Notes under the pieces: model-generated | The model's database searches: none | What the model was told of the DNA's origin: nothing | What the model saw: only the letters and a program-made list of their open reading frames with translations | Made by a program: the position numbers and the translations under genes | From: Thioalkalivibrio nitratireducens DSM 14787 | Lineage (GTDB): Bacteria > Pseudomonadota > Gammaproteobacteria > Ectothiorhodospirales > Ectothiorhodospiraceae | DNA length: 64,000 nt | NCBI RefSeq assembly: GCF_000321415.2 | Contig: NC_019902.2 | Location: 186,001 to 250,000 of the forward strand | Direction: 5' to 3' | Shown: in pieces, positions 57,209 through 64,000 of the stretch | Position numbering within the stretch: position 1 is the stretch's first letter | How the letters are laid out: every line of letters begins with the position of its first letter

Positions 57209-57699
57209 CGTCGCGGCCGCCGCGCGCGGTCGTGGTGCTATTGTTGTCGGTCGTGGTCGCCGCCTGCGCGACGCTGCCGCTTCCGGTACCGGAGGCCGGT
57301 ACGCAGGTTACGCCCCGGCAGGCGGTCGAGATCGGCCAGCCGGTGCATGCACAGCTCTGGGGCGGCGTCATCGTCGGCGTCGACAACCGTTCGGACCACA
57401 CGCTGCTGGAAGTCGTCGGTTACCCGCTGCGCAACCAGGAGCCCCGGACCGACCGGATGACCCATGGCCGATTCCGGGTGCAGGTCGCCGGATTTCTCGA
57501 CCCGCTGGACTACCGGGTCGGTCGGAGGATCACTGCGTACGGGCCGGTCGAGCGAACCGAGGCCGGGCACATCGGCGCGGTCGAGTATGTCTTTCCGGTG
57601 ATGGTCGGCACCGCGGTGCAGCTGTGGCCGGAGCCGGAGGTACGCGACCGGCGTTCCGGCGGTGTGACCTTCGGAATCGGGATCGGCATCGGCCTCTGA
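57205..57699 (+). CDS. Slp family outer-membrane lipoprotein, second copy
   Basis: 164 residues with lipobox VVAACAT and the Slp core (AQLWGGVIVGVDN, HGRFRVQVAGFLDPLDYRVGRRITAYG). It lacks the aromatic tail of its neighbour and instead ends in a Gly-Ile repeat (FGIGIGIGL). ATG 57205 overlaps the preceding stop (ATGA); an in-frame ATG at 57190 is possible. The pair probably arose by tandem duplication. Confidence 0.88.
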   Translation: MTSRPPRAVVVLLLSVVVAACATLPLPVPEAGTQVTPRQAVEIGQPVHAQLWGGVIVGVDNRSDHTLLEVVGYPLRNQEPRTDRMTHGRFRVQVAGFLDPLDYRVGRRITAYGPVERTEAGHIGAVEYVFPVMVGTAVQLWPEPEVRDRRSGGVTFGIGIGIGL

Positions 57700-57718
57700 C
57701 CCCAGGCCGGGGCACGGA

Positions 57719-58939
57719 TCAGTTCCCCGCGCCGAAGAGATGTCCGAAGATGCGCGCACCGCCGATGTAGGTGCCGAGCGCCGAGCCGACCGTGGTCAGC
57801 AGAAACACCAGCAACACCCGCGAAACCCGGTTGCGCCACCAGCCCCTTGCGCTGGTGGTGTCGCGGCGCAGCTGGGCGAAGTCGCCGACTTGCGGCTTGC
57901 GCAGGTACAGTTCCACTGCGGCCGCGACGAACCCCACGCCAATGGTGGGATTCAGCGACGTCAACGGTGCCGCCAGCGCGGCGGTCACGATCGTCACGGG
58001 GTGGGCCAGTGCAATGGCTCCGCCGAGCGCGGCCAGGCCGCCGTTGATCATGATCCAGTCCAGCACCATCTGCAGACCCAGCTCGGGGTTGCGCGTGAAG
58101 CCGATCACGAAGCCGGCCAGGATCACGCTGACCACCACCCAGGGCAGATAACGGGGCCAGCGCGCCCGTGGCGGGGACTGCTCGAGTTCGCGCAACACCT
58201 CGGGCGGTGGCTGCCGGTCCAGCGCCACGTAGTTCTCGATCCCCTTGAGGTGTCCCGCCCCGACCACCGCGAGGATGCGTCGGTGGCCGCCGTCGGCCGC
58301 CAGCCGTCGCAGGTGCGCGGCCATGTAGCGGTCGCGCTCGTCGATCAGCGGGAGGTAGAGTTCGCGCGACTGCTCGGCAAACTCGCTGAAGGTCGATTCC
58401 AGCATGTCGCCCTGCTTCAGGCGCTCGATCTCCGATTCGTCGATCTTCTCCCGGCTCAGCACACTGGCGAACAGGCCGCCGACCAGCCCCATGCGTTGCC
58501 ACCAGGGCACGGCCCGGTACGCGCGGCGCAGCGTCAGTCCGATGTCGCGGTCGATCAGCGCCAGCGGCAGCCCCCGGTCCATCGCGCCGTCGATCGCCGC
58601 GCGCATCTCGGCCCCGGGCTCGATCCCGTACTGTTCGGCCAGGCGCTGCTGGTAGGCGCCAAGCGCCAGGCTTGCGGCGACCATCGGAACCTGGCCTCCG
58701 CGGATGACGCTGAACAGGTCGAGCCTGCGCATCGCGTCCGGGTCGAGCATTGCGCGCTGCCGGCTCAGGCAGAGCTCGATCGCGACGGTGTCGAAGGCCT
58801 TGGTGGCAATCAGGTCGCCGACGATGCGGGCGCTGGCCGGGGATACGTGTGCGGTACCCAGCAGCACGATCTCGGTGTCGCCGATGCGGATGCGCCGATG
58901 CGGTTCCTCGGCGAGCAGGGGTTCGATGGCTTGGCTCAT
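57719..58939 (-). CDS. TraB/PrgY-type membrane protein
   Basis: 406 residues. The N-terminal TraB domain (about 15-245) has the conserved LLGTAHVSPAS, IELCLSRQ and VVGAGHLKG motifs. The C-terminal half has several membrane helices (about 265-285, 300-350 and 380-400). PrgY of enterococci lowers peptide pheromone activity, and the TraB fold is related to Tiki-type proteases, but no function is known for gammaproteobacterial members. Monocistronic, convergent with the Slp genes. Confidence 0.88.
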   Translation of the reverse strand: MSQAIEPLLAEEPHRRIRIGDTEIVLLGTAHVSPASARIVGDLIATKAFDTVAIELCLSRQRAMLDPDAMRRLDLFSVIRGGQVPMVAASLALGAYQQRLAEQYGIEPGAEMRAAIDGAMDRGLPLALIDRDIGLTLRRAYRAVPWWQRMGLVGGLFASVLSREKIDESEIERLKQGDMLESTFSEFAEQSRELYLPLIDERDRYMAAHLRRLAADGGHRRILAVVGAGHLKGIENYVALDRQPPPEVLRELEQSPPRARWPRYLPWVVVSVILAGFVIGFTRNPELGLQMVLDWIMINGGLAALGGAIALAHPVTIVTAALAAPLTSLNPTIGVGFVAAAVELYLRKPQVGDFAQLRRDTTSARGWWRNRVSRVLLVFLLTTVGSALGTYIGGARIFGHLFGAGN

Positions 58940-59107
58940 GTCGGCAAGAAGACGGAAAAACAGCCGGCCATCCTATCCGGAATATGCCCGGGGAGCGAGC
59001 GCAGCCATCCGCCGTGGGCTGAATGTGGCCCGGCATTGCGGCGGAACCCGCCTGGAAGTGCAGCGCGCCGCGCAGGAGTCGGTGCAGCCAGGATCTGCAG
59101 AGTGCAT

Positions 59108-60151
59108 CTACTGGGTCCGCACCGCAGCGTTGCGGTCACGGAGGCTCTCCAGCCGTTCCTGTACCCGCTCCGCACGTTCCAGCGCCGCCTGCAACTCCGC
59201 GTGTTCCGGCGCCAGTTCGTGTCCGCGGCGCCACCGGTCGATCGCGGCATCGATGTCGCCGGTCGCGTACAGACGCCGGCCCTCCTCGAGCCACGCCTCG
59301 AGTTGCATGGCCAGCCGCTGTTCGATGTCCTGGCACAGCGCCGCGAGCGCGCCGTCGGTTCCGGCTCGGGCCGCATCCGTGCAGATGCGCTGCGCTGACT
59401 CGAGATCGTCGCCGGCAAGGGCCTGCTGGAGATCCGCGACGGTCGGACTGGCCGGCGTGTCGCGGGCTGGTGCGGGCGTCGACGGTTGCAGCGCAGCCAG
59501 CGTTTGTGCGCGCTGCTCCGACGGGACCAGCGCCTGTGCGAGCTGGAGCAGGGCCTGGCGTTCTGCCGGATCCTCGTGCGTCGCGGCCCGAGCGTCGAGC
59601 GCCCGGGCGAGTGCCCGGGCCTCGCGCTGCAGTTCTTCCGGGCCCATCGGCAGTTCACCCGGGCCGGTGGCCAGGCGGCTCATGCTCTCGATCAGGCGCT
59701 GGCGTTCCAGCAGGCTGGCGGCCTCCAGTCGCAGGTAGTCGGTGTTCAGCGCCTCCAGTTCCACGGTCCGGGTCGCGGTCAGCAACTCGATCTGACGCTC
59801 CAGCCGCGGGTCGTCGGGCAGCCGGTCACGCGCCTGACGCAGCGTGACCAGCGCCAGTGCAAGGTCACCGTCGGCGGCCAAGCGTTCGGCCTGCCCCAGG
59901 ACTTCGCGACCGGCGCGGTTGGCGGCGGCCGCGATCTCGGGCTTGCGTTCCAGCAGCGGCTCGAAGCGGGCGGACTCCAGGTTGTCGAGGAGATCCAGCG
60001 CGGCGCGGTAGTCCTCGGCCGCAAGGAACCGTTCGAGGCGATCCTCGTGCATCTCGGGAGGCAACACCACGGCGCAACCCTGCAGGATCAGCAGCAGCAA
60101 TCCCGCCGCGAGCGGAACCGAGGGGGTGGTCCCGTGTAGGCTTGGGGTCAT
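59108..60151 (-). CDS. Lipoprotein with TPR-like helical repeats, partner of the cyclase
   Basis: 347 residues. A lipoprotein signal (LLILQGCAV, about residues 19-27) is followed by helical segments with TPR-like pattern (ALDLLDNLE..., ALALVTLRQARDRLPDDPRLE, and YATGDIDAAIDRWRRGHELAPEH near the end). The start at 60151 overlaps the cyclase stop by four bases, so the two are coupled. No family name is recognised. It could be an envelope binding partner of the cyclase's extracytoplasmic sensor. Confidence 0.82.
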   Translation of the reverse strand: MTPSLHGTTPSVPLAAGLLLLILQGCAVVLPPEMHEDRLERFLAAEDYRAALDLLDNLESARFEPLLERKPEIAAAANRAGREVLGQAERLAADGDLALALVTLRQARDRLPDDPRLERQIELLTATRTVELEALNTDYLRLEAASLLERQRLIESMSRLATGPGELPMGPEELQREARALARALDARAATHEDPAERQALLQLAQALVPSEQRAQTLAALQPSTPAPARDTPASPTVADLQQALAGDDLESAQRICTDAARAGTDGALAALCQDIEQRLAMQLEAWLEEGRRLYATGDIDAAIDRWRRGHELAPEHAELQAALERAERVQERLESLRDRNAAVRTQ

Positions 60152-61491
60152 CGTTCCTCCAACACGCACAGCAGTTCCACCTCGTCTGCCACGCCCCGGA
60201 GCTGCCGGCGCCCGCAGGATCGGATGCGGAACCGCCGGGCGAGTTCGTCGCGGTCCATGAAACCGTCGGTAACCAGAAGCGAATCCGGCTTCGCGATCTC
60301 GGTCAGGCGCGAGGCGAGATTCACCGGATCGCCAACCACGGTGTACTGCATCCGGTCCTCGGCGCCCAGGTTGCCGGCGAGCATCCGCCCGGCGTGGAGG
60401 CCGATGCGGAATTCGGTACGAACTTCGCCGCGTTGCTCGCGTTTGCGGTTGATTTCGCGGATCGTGTCCAGCAGTGCGAGGCCTGCGCACAGCGCCTTCA
60501 GGCGATGGTCCGCGTCGGGCCGGGTCACGCCGAACACGGCCATCGTACAGTCGCCGATGTACTTGTCGACCACGCCGCCGTGCGCCGCGATGGTGCTTGC
60601 CATCGGCCCGAAGAACTCGTTGAGAATCCGTCCGAGTTCGGCCGGATCGAGCCCCTCGGAAAGCGTGGTATAGCCCTTGATGTCGGCGAACAGCACCGAT
60701 CCCTCCACCGGGCGGCCCCCGAGTTCGACCCGGTCCAGGTTGTCGAGAATGTCCTGCGCTACTCCGTCCGACACGTAGCGGCGCAGCGCGTCCTCGACCT
60801 GATCCTTGCGCAGCAGGTCGGTACTCATGCTCTGGAACGCGTGGATCAGTTGCCCCAGTTCGTCCTGCACGAGGCTGGGACTGGGCGCAACCGCAGCATG
60901 TTCGCGTGTCGCTCTGGCCAGACGCTCCAGCGGCCGGACCATCCGCTTGCTGATCGTGATTGCGAGCAGCAGCCCCAGGATCGATATCACGACCGCGGTG
61001 GCGACACCGGCCCGGATCGTGTTCTGCAGCAGTCCCTGCATCGGGGCGGTGTCGATGTAGGCCTCGACCCATCCCACCTCGACGCCCTGGAACAGGACCG
61101 GTCGGTACTGGTAGTGGCTCGATGGAACCAGCGACCAGTGCGGGTGTGCATCCAGCGGCTGGGTGCCCGGGCGCTGGCCGGCACTGGCCAGCAGGCCACG
61201 GTCGTTAGCATGGACCGCGAGGAACTCGATGTCGCCGTCCTGCAGTTGCGCCTGGACCAGCGTCTGCACCGCCAGCCGATCATCGGCGAGGATCGGTTCC
61301 GCGGAAGCCCGGGCGATGTGCCCGACGATCAGTTCGGCCTGCACCCGGATCTGATTGTGCAGCACGTCGCGTACTTGGTAGAGAACCAGTGTTGCCAGCG
61401 CCACGACGGTGAGCAGCGTCAGTGCGGAGATGACCGCCGCCAGTTTCCACGCGATCGGCAGGTAACGGGGCAGGACGGGGGCCAGTGCCAC
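60148..61491 (-). CDS. Membrane-bound class III adenylate/guanylate cyclase with HAMP domain
   Basis: 447 residues: a helix near 13-38, an extracytoplasmic sensor (about 40-155), a second helix near 160-180, HAMP (about 180-235), and a class III cyclase domain (about 265-447). Metal-binding aspartates are in LFADIKGYTTLSEG and DKYIGDCTMAVFG, and the transition-state Asn/Arg in GDPVNLASRL. The catalytic residues look intact; the ATP versus GTP choice is not certain. It is coupled to the downstream TPR lipoprotein and follows the inositol-phosphatase gene by 11 bases. Confidence 0.91.
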   Translation of the reverse strand: MALAPVLPRYLPIAWKLAAVISALTLLTVVALATLVLYQVRDVLHNQIRVQAELIVGHIARASAEPILADDRLAVQTLVQAQLQDGDIEFLAVHANDRGLLASAGQRPGTQPLDAHPHWSLVPSSHYQYRPVLFQGVEVGWVEAYIDTAPMQGLLQNTIRAGVATAVVISILGLLLAITISKRMVRPLERLARATREHAAVAPSPSLVQDELGQLIHAFQSMSTDLLRKDQVEDALRRYVSDGVAQDILDNLDRVELGGRPVEGSVLFADIKGYTTLSEGLDPAELGRILNEFFGPMASTIAAHGGVVDKYIGDCTMAVFGVTRPDADHRLKALCAGLALLDTIREINRKREQRGEVRTEFRIGLHAGRMLAGNLGAEDRMQYTVVGDPVNLASRLTEIAKPDSLLVTDGFMDRDELARRFRIRSCGRRQLRGVADEVELLCVLEER

Positions 61492-61502
61492 GGCAGCAGG
61501 GG

Positions 61503-62309
61503 TCAGCGCCGCTGGTCGAGCCAGCGCAACCAGTTTTCGTACAAAGCCGGCGTGCGGGCGGCAACCGCCGAGGGTTTTTCCAGCGTGCGCCGGAACACCG
61601 GTCCGCGCTCGAGATCACTGGCCTTGCCGCCGGCCTCGGCCAGCATCAGGCCGCCCGCAGCGCTGTCCCACAGAGCCTGCCCGCCGTGCAGGTACAGGTC
61701 GGCCCGGCCGGCGGCCAGCCAGGCCCATTCCAGTGCGCAGGCGCCCAGGTTACGCTGCGATCGATAGGGCGGATTCTCGACCAGCGCGCCGGCCAGCTTC
61801 GGGTGCAGTCGCTTGTAATCGATCAACGCGGTGCATTCGCGAAGCTCGGTGTTCTCGCGCAATCGCCGGGGAATCGGCTCTCCGTTCAGACGCAGCCCGG
61901 TCGAGCGCGTGGCGCTGAAGAGCTCGTCCCGGACAGGATCGCAGGTCGCACCGAAGAGGACGCCGGTGTCGTCGACCAGCGCGAGCGAAACCGCGAAGAA
62001 CGGCAGACCGCCGGTGAAGTTGGTGGTGCCGTCGAGCGGATCGAGCAGCCAGAACGGGCCGTCGCCGTTCAACACTTCCTGCTGGTGCTCGCGGGTCTGT
62101 TCCTCGCTCAGCACCGGAATACCGGGAAACCGGGCTGCAAGTACTGCCCGCATGCGTTCGTCGACCGCGTGGTCGGCACTGGTGACCAGGCTGCCATCGG
62201 CCTTGCGGGTTACCGCCAGTCGGCCCTCGAAGCGGGACAGCAGTTCTTGCCTCGCGACGTCGCGCAGGGCTATCAGCAGGGAATCGATCGTATCGGGTGT
62301 CGGGATCAT
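61503..62309 (-). CDS. Inositol monophosphatase family protein
   Basis: 268 residues with the family's metal-site motifs: SEEQT (about residue 70), LDPLDGTTNF (about 90) and WDSAAGGLMLAEAGG (about 215). The family includes SuhB, CysQ and fructose bisphosphatases; which substrate this one takes is not clear. The start at 62309 (MIPTPDTIDSLL) gives the usual length. It is the first gene of a minus-strand unit with the cyclase and TPR lipoprotein, divergent from the DUF3301 gene. Confidence 0.88.
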   Translation of the reverse strand: MIPTPDTIDSLLIALRDVARQELLSRFEGRLAVTRKADGSLVTSADHAVDERMRAVLAARFPGIPVLSEEQTREHQQEVLNGDGPFWLLDPLDGTTNFTGGLPFFAVSLALVDDTGVLFGATCDPVRDELFSATRSTGLRLNGEPIPRRLRENTELRECTALIDYKRLHPKLAGALVENPPYRSQRNLGACALEWAWLAAGRADLYLHGGQALWDSAAGGLMLAEAGGKASDLERGPVFRRTLEKPSAVAARTPALYENWLRWLDQRR

Positions 62310-62407
62310 CTCGGGACCACAAAAAATGGGCGGGGCGGACGGCGGAGCCGGCTGCGGGGCACGCCGGGGGTGAGAGCCGTGGAGCCTTGCGCGTATCATA
62401 CCCGTTC

Positions 62408-62764
62408 ATGACTGGACTCTTCGTGATTCTTGCGCTCGTGCTGGCCGCCGTCTACTTCAACGATGCCTGGCGCAGTATCGAACGGGCGCGCAAGGTGGCG
62501 CGCGATGTGTGCGCCCGTGCCGGGGTTCAGTTCCTGGACGGGAGTGTGGTGGCGGCAGGGGTGCGCCCGGAATGGAGCGACGGTCGCCTCGGTCTGGTGC
62601 GGCGCTACCGGTTCGAGTTCGCCACCGACGGCAACGCGCGCTACGTGGGCGAACTGTCGCTGCGGGGGCGCCGTGTCCGGGTCGTCAGCATGGACCTCCC
62701 GGAAGGAGGGCGCCTGCTCGACCCGGACTCGACCGGTTCGGAATCCGGCCGCGAACGCCCATGA
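62408..62764 (+). CDS. DUF3301 family membrane protein
   Basis: 118 residues. One N-terminal membrane helix (about 2-18) is followed by the family stretch WRSIERARKVARDVCARAGVQ, where an invariant cysteine precedes QFLDGSV, then RRYRFEFATDG. Function unknown. Its stop overlaps the oxyR start (ATGA), so the two are co-translated. Confidence 0.85.
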   Translation: MTGLFVILALVLAAVYFNDAWRSIERARKVARDVCARAGVQFLDGSVVAAGVRPEWSDGRLGLVRRYRFEFATDGNARYVGELSLRGRRVRVVSMDLPEGGRLLDPDSTGSESGRERP

Positions 62765-63765
62765 CCCTGAACGAACTGCGCTATGCGGTGGCGGTGGCCC
62801 GGGAACGGCATTTCGGCCGCGCAGCCGAAGCCTGCCACATCAGCCAGCCGTCGCTGTCGGTCGCCGTGCGCAAGCTGGAGGAGGAACTCGGGATCACCCT
62901 GTTCGAGCGCGGGCACGGCGAAGTCACGGTCACACCGGCAGGTGAAGCGCTGATCCGTCAGGCGCGACGGGTGCTGGACGAGGCGGGTGCGTTGAAGGAG
63001 ATGGCGGCGCGGCAACAGGATCAACTGTCGGGTCCGCTGCGGCTCGGAGCCATCTACACGGTCGCCCCGTACCTGCTGCCCGAACTGATCCCGGTGCTGC
63101 ATGAACGGGCCCCCGGGATGCCGCTGGTGATCGAGGAAAACTTTACCGCGGTGCTGCGTGATCGGCTCAAGGAAGGGGAACTCGACGCGATTGTGGTGTC
63201 CCTGCCATTCGACGAGCCAGGCGTGGTGACCCTGCCGCTGTACGACGAGCCGTTCGTCGCGGTCCTGCCGGCCTCGCATCCGCTGAACAGTCGCGAACCC
63301 CTGACGATGGACCGGCTCGCCGAGGCGACCCTGCTGCTGCTCGGAGCCGGACATTGCTTCCGCGACCAGGTGCTCGAGGTATGCCCCGGATGCCTGCATC
63401 AGGCCCGCGCGGCGGGCAGCCCGTCCAGCAATCTAGAAGGTTCTTCGCTGGAAACCATTCGGCACATGGTTGCCTCGGGAATGGGGGTGACGATCCTGCC
63501 CTGCACCGCCGCCGGGGCCGATCGTTATGCCCAGCGGTTGCTCGCAGTTCGGCGTTTTGCCGAACCGATACCCAGCCGGCGGGTCGCGCTTGCCTGGCGA
63601 ACGAGCTTCCCCCGGCCCCAGGCGATCGAGGCGCTGCGCCGGGCGGTGCTCGACACCGGCCTGAGCTGCGTACGCTTCATCCGGCCGGGCGAGCGTTCCG
63701 ACCAAGATCGCGGCGCGACGGTCGGCGCGGGCGGCGGAAGCCGCACCCCTCGGGGATCGCCGTGA
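62761..63765 (+). CDS. oxyR: Hydrogen peroxide-sensing LysR-type regulator OxyR
   Basis: 334 residues with an N-terminal winged helix (LRYAVAVARERHFGRAAEACHISQPSLSVAVRKLEEELG) and the regulatory domain. The redox pair falls at exactly C199 and C208 (GHCFRDQVLEVC), the same numbers as in E. coli OxyR, so peroxide sensing by a disulfide is expected. The last 20 residues are low-complexity. Translationally coupled to the DUF3301 gene. Confidence 0.94.
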   Translation: MTLNELRYAVAVARERHFGRAAEACHISQPSLSVAVRKLEEELGITLFERGHGEVTVTPAGEALIRQARRVLDEAGALKEMAARQQDQLSGPLRLGAIYTVAPYLLPELIPVLHERAPGMPLVIEENFTAVLRDRLKEGELDAIVVSLPFDEPGVVTLPLYDEPFVAVLPASHPLNSREPLTMDRLAEATLLLLGAGHCFRDQVLEVCPGCLHQARAAGSPSSNLEGSSLETIRHMVASGMGVTILPCTAAGADRYAQRLLAVRRFAEPIPSRRVALAWRTSFPRPQAIEALRRAVLDTGLSCVRFIRPGERSDQDRGATVGAGGGSRTPRGSP

Positions 63766-63768
63766 TCG

Positions 63769-64000
63769 TCAGTCCGCTGCGGCCTGGCGCGCGGCGATCC
63801 GCTCCAGGATCAGGCGTGCATCCCGGGCCTCCAGGCCGTGTTCGAGGGGACTGGGGATCACGGTGGCACGGCCGCGCAGTGCCGGAACCTGGTTCAGATC
63901 CTGGCTGAAGGCCGGAACCAGGATATCCCCGCCCATCCGGAAATCGGTGTTGCGGACTACCGCGTCATAGGTGATGTCGGGGTGTTCCTGCGTGTTCAGC
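63769..64000 (-). CDS. 3' end of an unrecognised gene (start outside window)
   Basis: The last 77 codons of a minus-strand gene that continues past the window edge; it ends in EARDARLILERIAARQAAAD and stop. TYDAVVRNTDFRMGGDILVP is the most distinctive stretch. Codon use is that of a real gene. I do not recognise the family. It converges with oxyR, three bases between stops. Confidence 0.7.
   Translation of the reverse strand, partial: LNTQEHPDITYDAVVRNTDFRMGGDILVPAFSQDLNQVPALRGRATVIPSPLEHGLEARDARLILERIAARQAAAD

Overview
The window looks like a piece of the chromosome of a GC-rich gammaproteobacterium. The best fit is a haloalkaliphilic sulfur oxidiser of the Ectothiorhodospiraceae (Thioalkalivibrio/Halorhodospira type). 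That assignment is an inference from four things: a cbb3-oxidase locus, an operon that makes glycine betaine by methylating glycine, the block rpoH-ftsX-ftsE-ftsY with rsmD nearby, and an OxyR with Cys199 and Cys208. I see no phage, transposase, integrase, CRISPR array, rRNA or tRNA. Most of the window is core or conserved chromosomal genes, tightly packed and often overlapping by ATGA.

Layout. 1-717: 3' part of bioC. 886-10137: cbb3-type cytochrome oxidase structural genes ccoNOQP, then the assembly genes ccoG, a FixH-like gene, the copper ATPase ccoI and ccoS, and a possible 34-residue membrane ORF. 10141-11522: a probably frameshifted conserved ORF and a small membrane protein. 11577-15202 (minus): rpoH, ftsX, ftsE, ftsY. 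rpoH is preceded by a 9-9-9 inverted repeat resembling the HrcA operator CIRCE. 15255-18591: two M16 peptidase-family genes and rsmD, which carries an apparent frameshift. 18815-20943: a membrane-anchored beta-domain protein, a sodium:solute symporter and an overlooked 39-residue membrane protein. 20983-24113: an FNR-type site, a NarL-type response regulator, an MFS transporter and a YgbA-type cysteine protein. 24129-33063 (minus): a membrane coiled-coil protein, a fructosamine-kinase-family protein, slt, a RluE-type pseudouridine synthase, a DUF1007 protein, a 5'-3' exonuclease, malate dehydrogenase and malic enzyme. 33529-37172: an M48 lipoprotein protease, rpmE, rimO and two small unknowns. 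37196-42805 (minus): glgP, purD, purH. 43374-51140: gsmt-sdmt-metK, bpt, metH. 51400-64000: membrane proteins, a GNAT-nitrilase fusion, two dienelactone-hydrolase-fold proteins (one without its catalytic residues), two Slp lipoproteins, a TraB protein, a TPR lipoprotein with a class III cyclase, an inositol-phosphatase-family protein, a DUF3301 protein, oxyR and the 3' end of an unknown gene.

How the genes fit together. The cco block is a complete oxidase plus its assembly set, including copper loading and cofactor maturation. gsmt and sdmt use three S-adenosylmethionine per betaine; metK, directly downstream, makes that cofactor and metH, 1 kb further on, regenerates methionine, so osmolyte synthesis and methyl supply sit side by side. 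Malic enzyme and malate dehydrogenase form a C4 node.

The window also carries three copies of a roughly 100-bp CACGGAA-rich palindromic intergenic repeat (21900, 33321 and 55405), two CTCTCCCGC-type hairpins, and an AT-rich island with a consensus DnaA box upstream of rimO. Two genes appear split by single-base frameshifts (near 10690 and 18088); these may be real lesions or sequencing errors.
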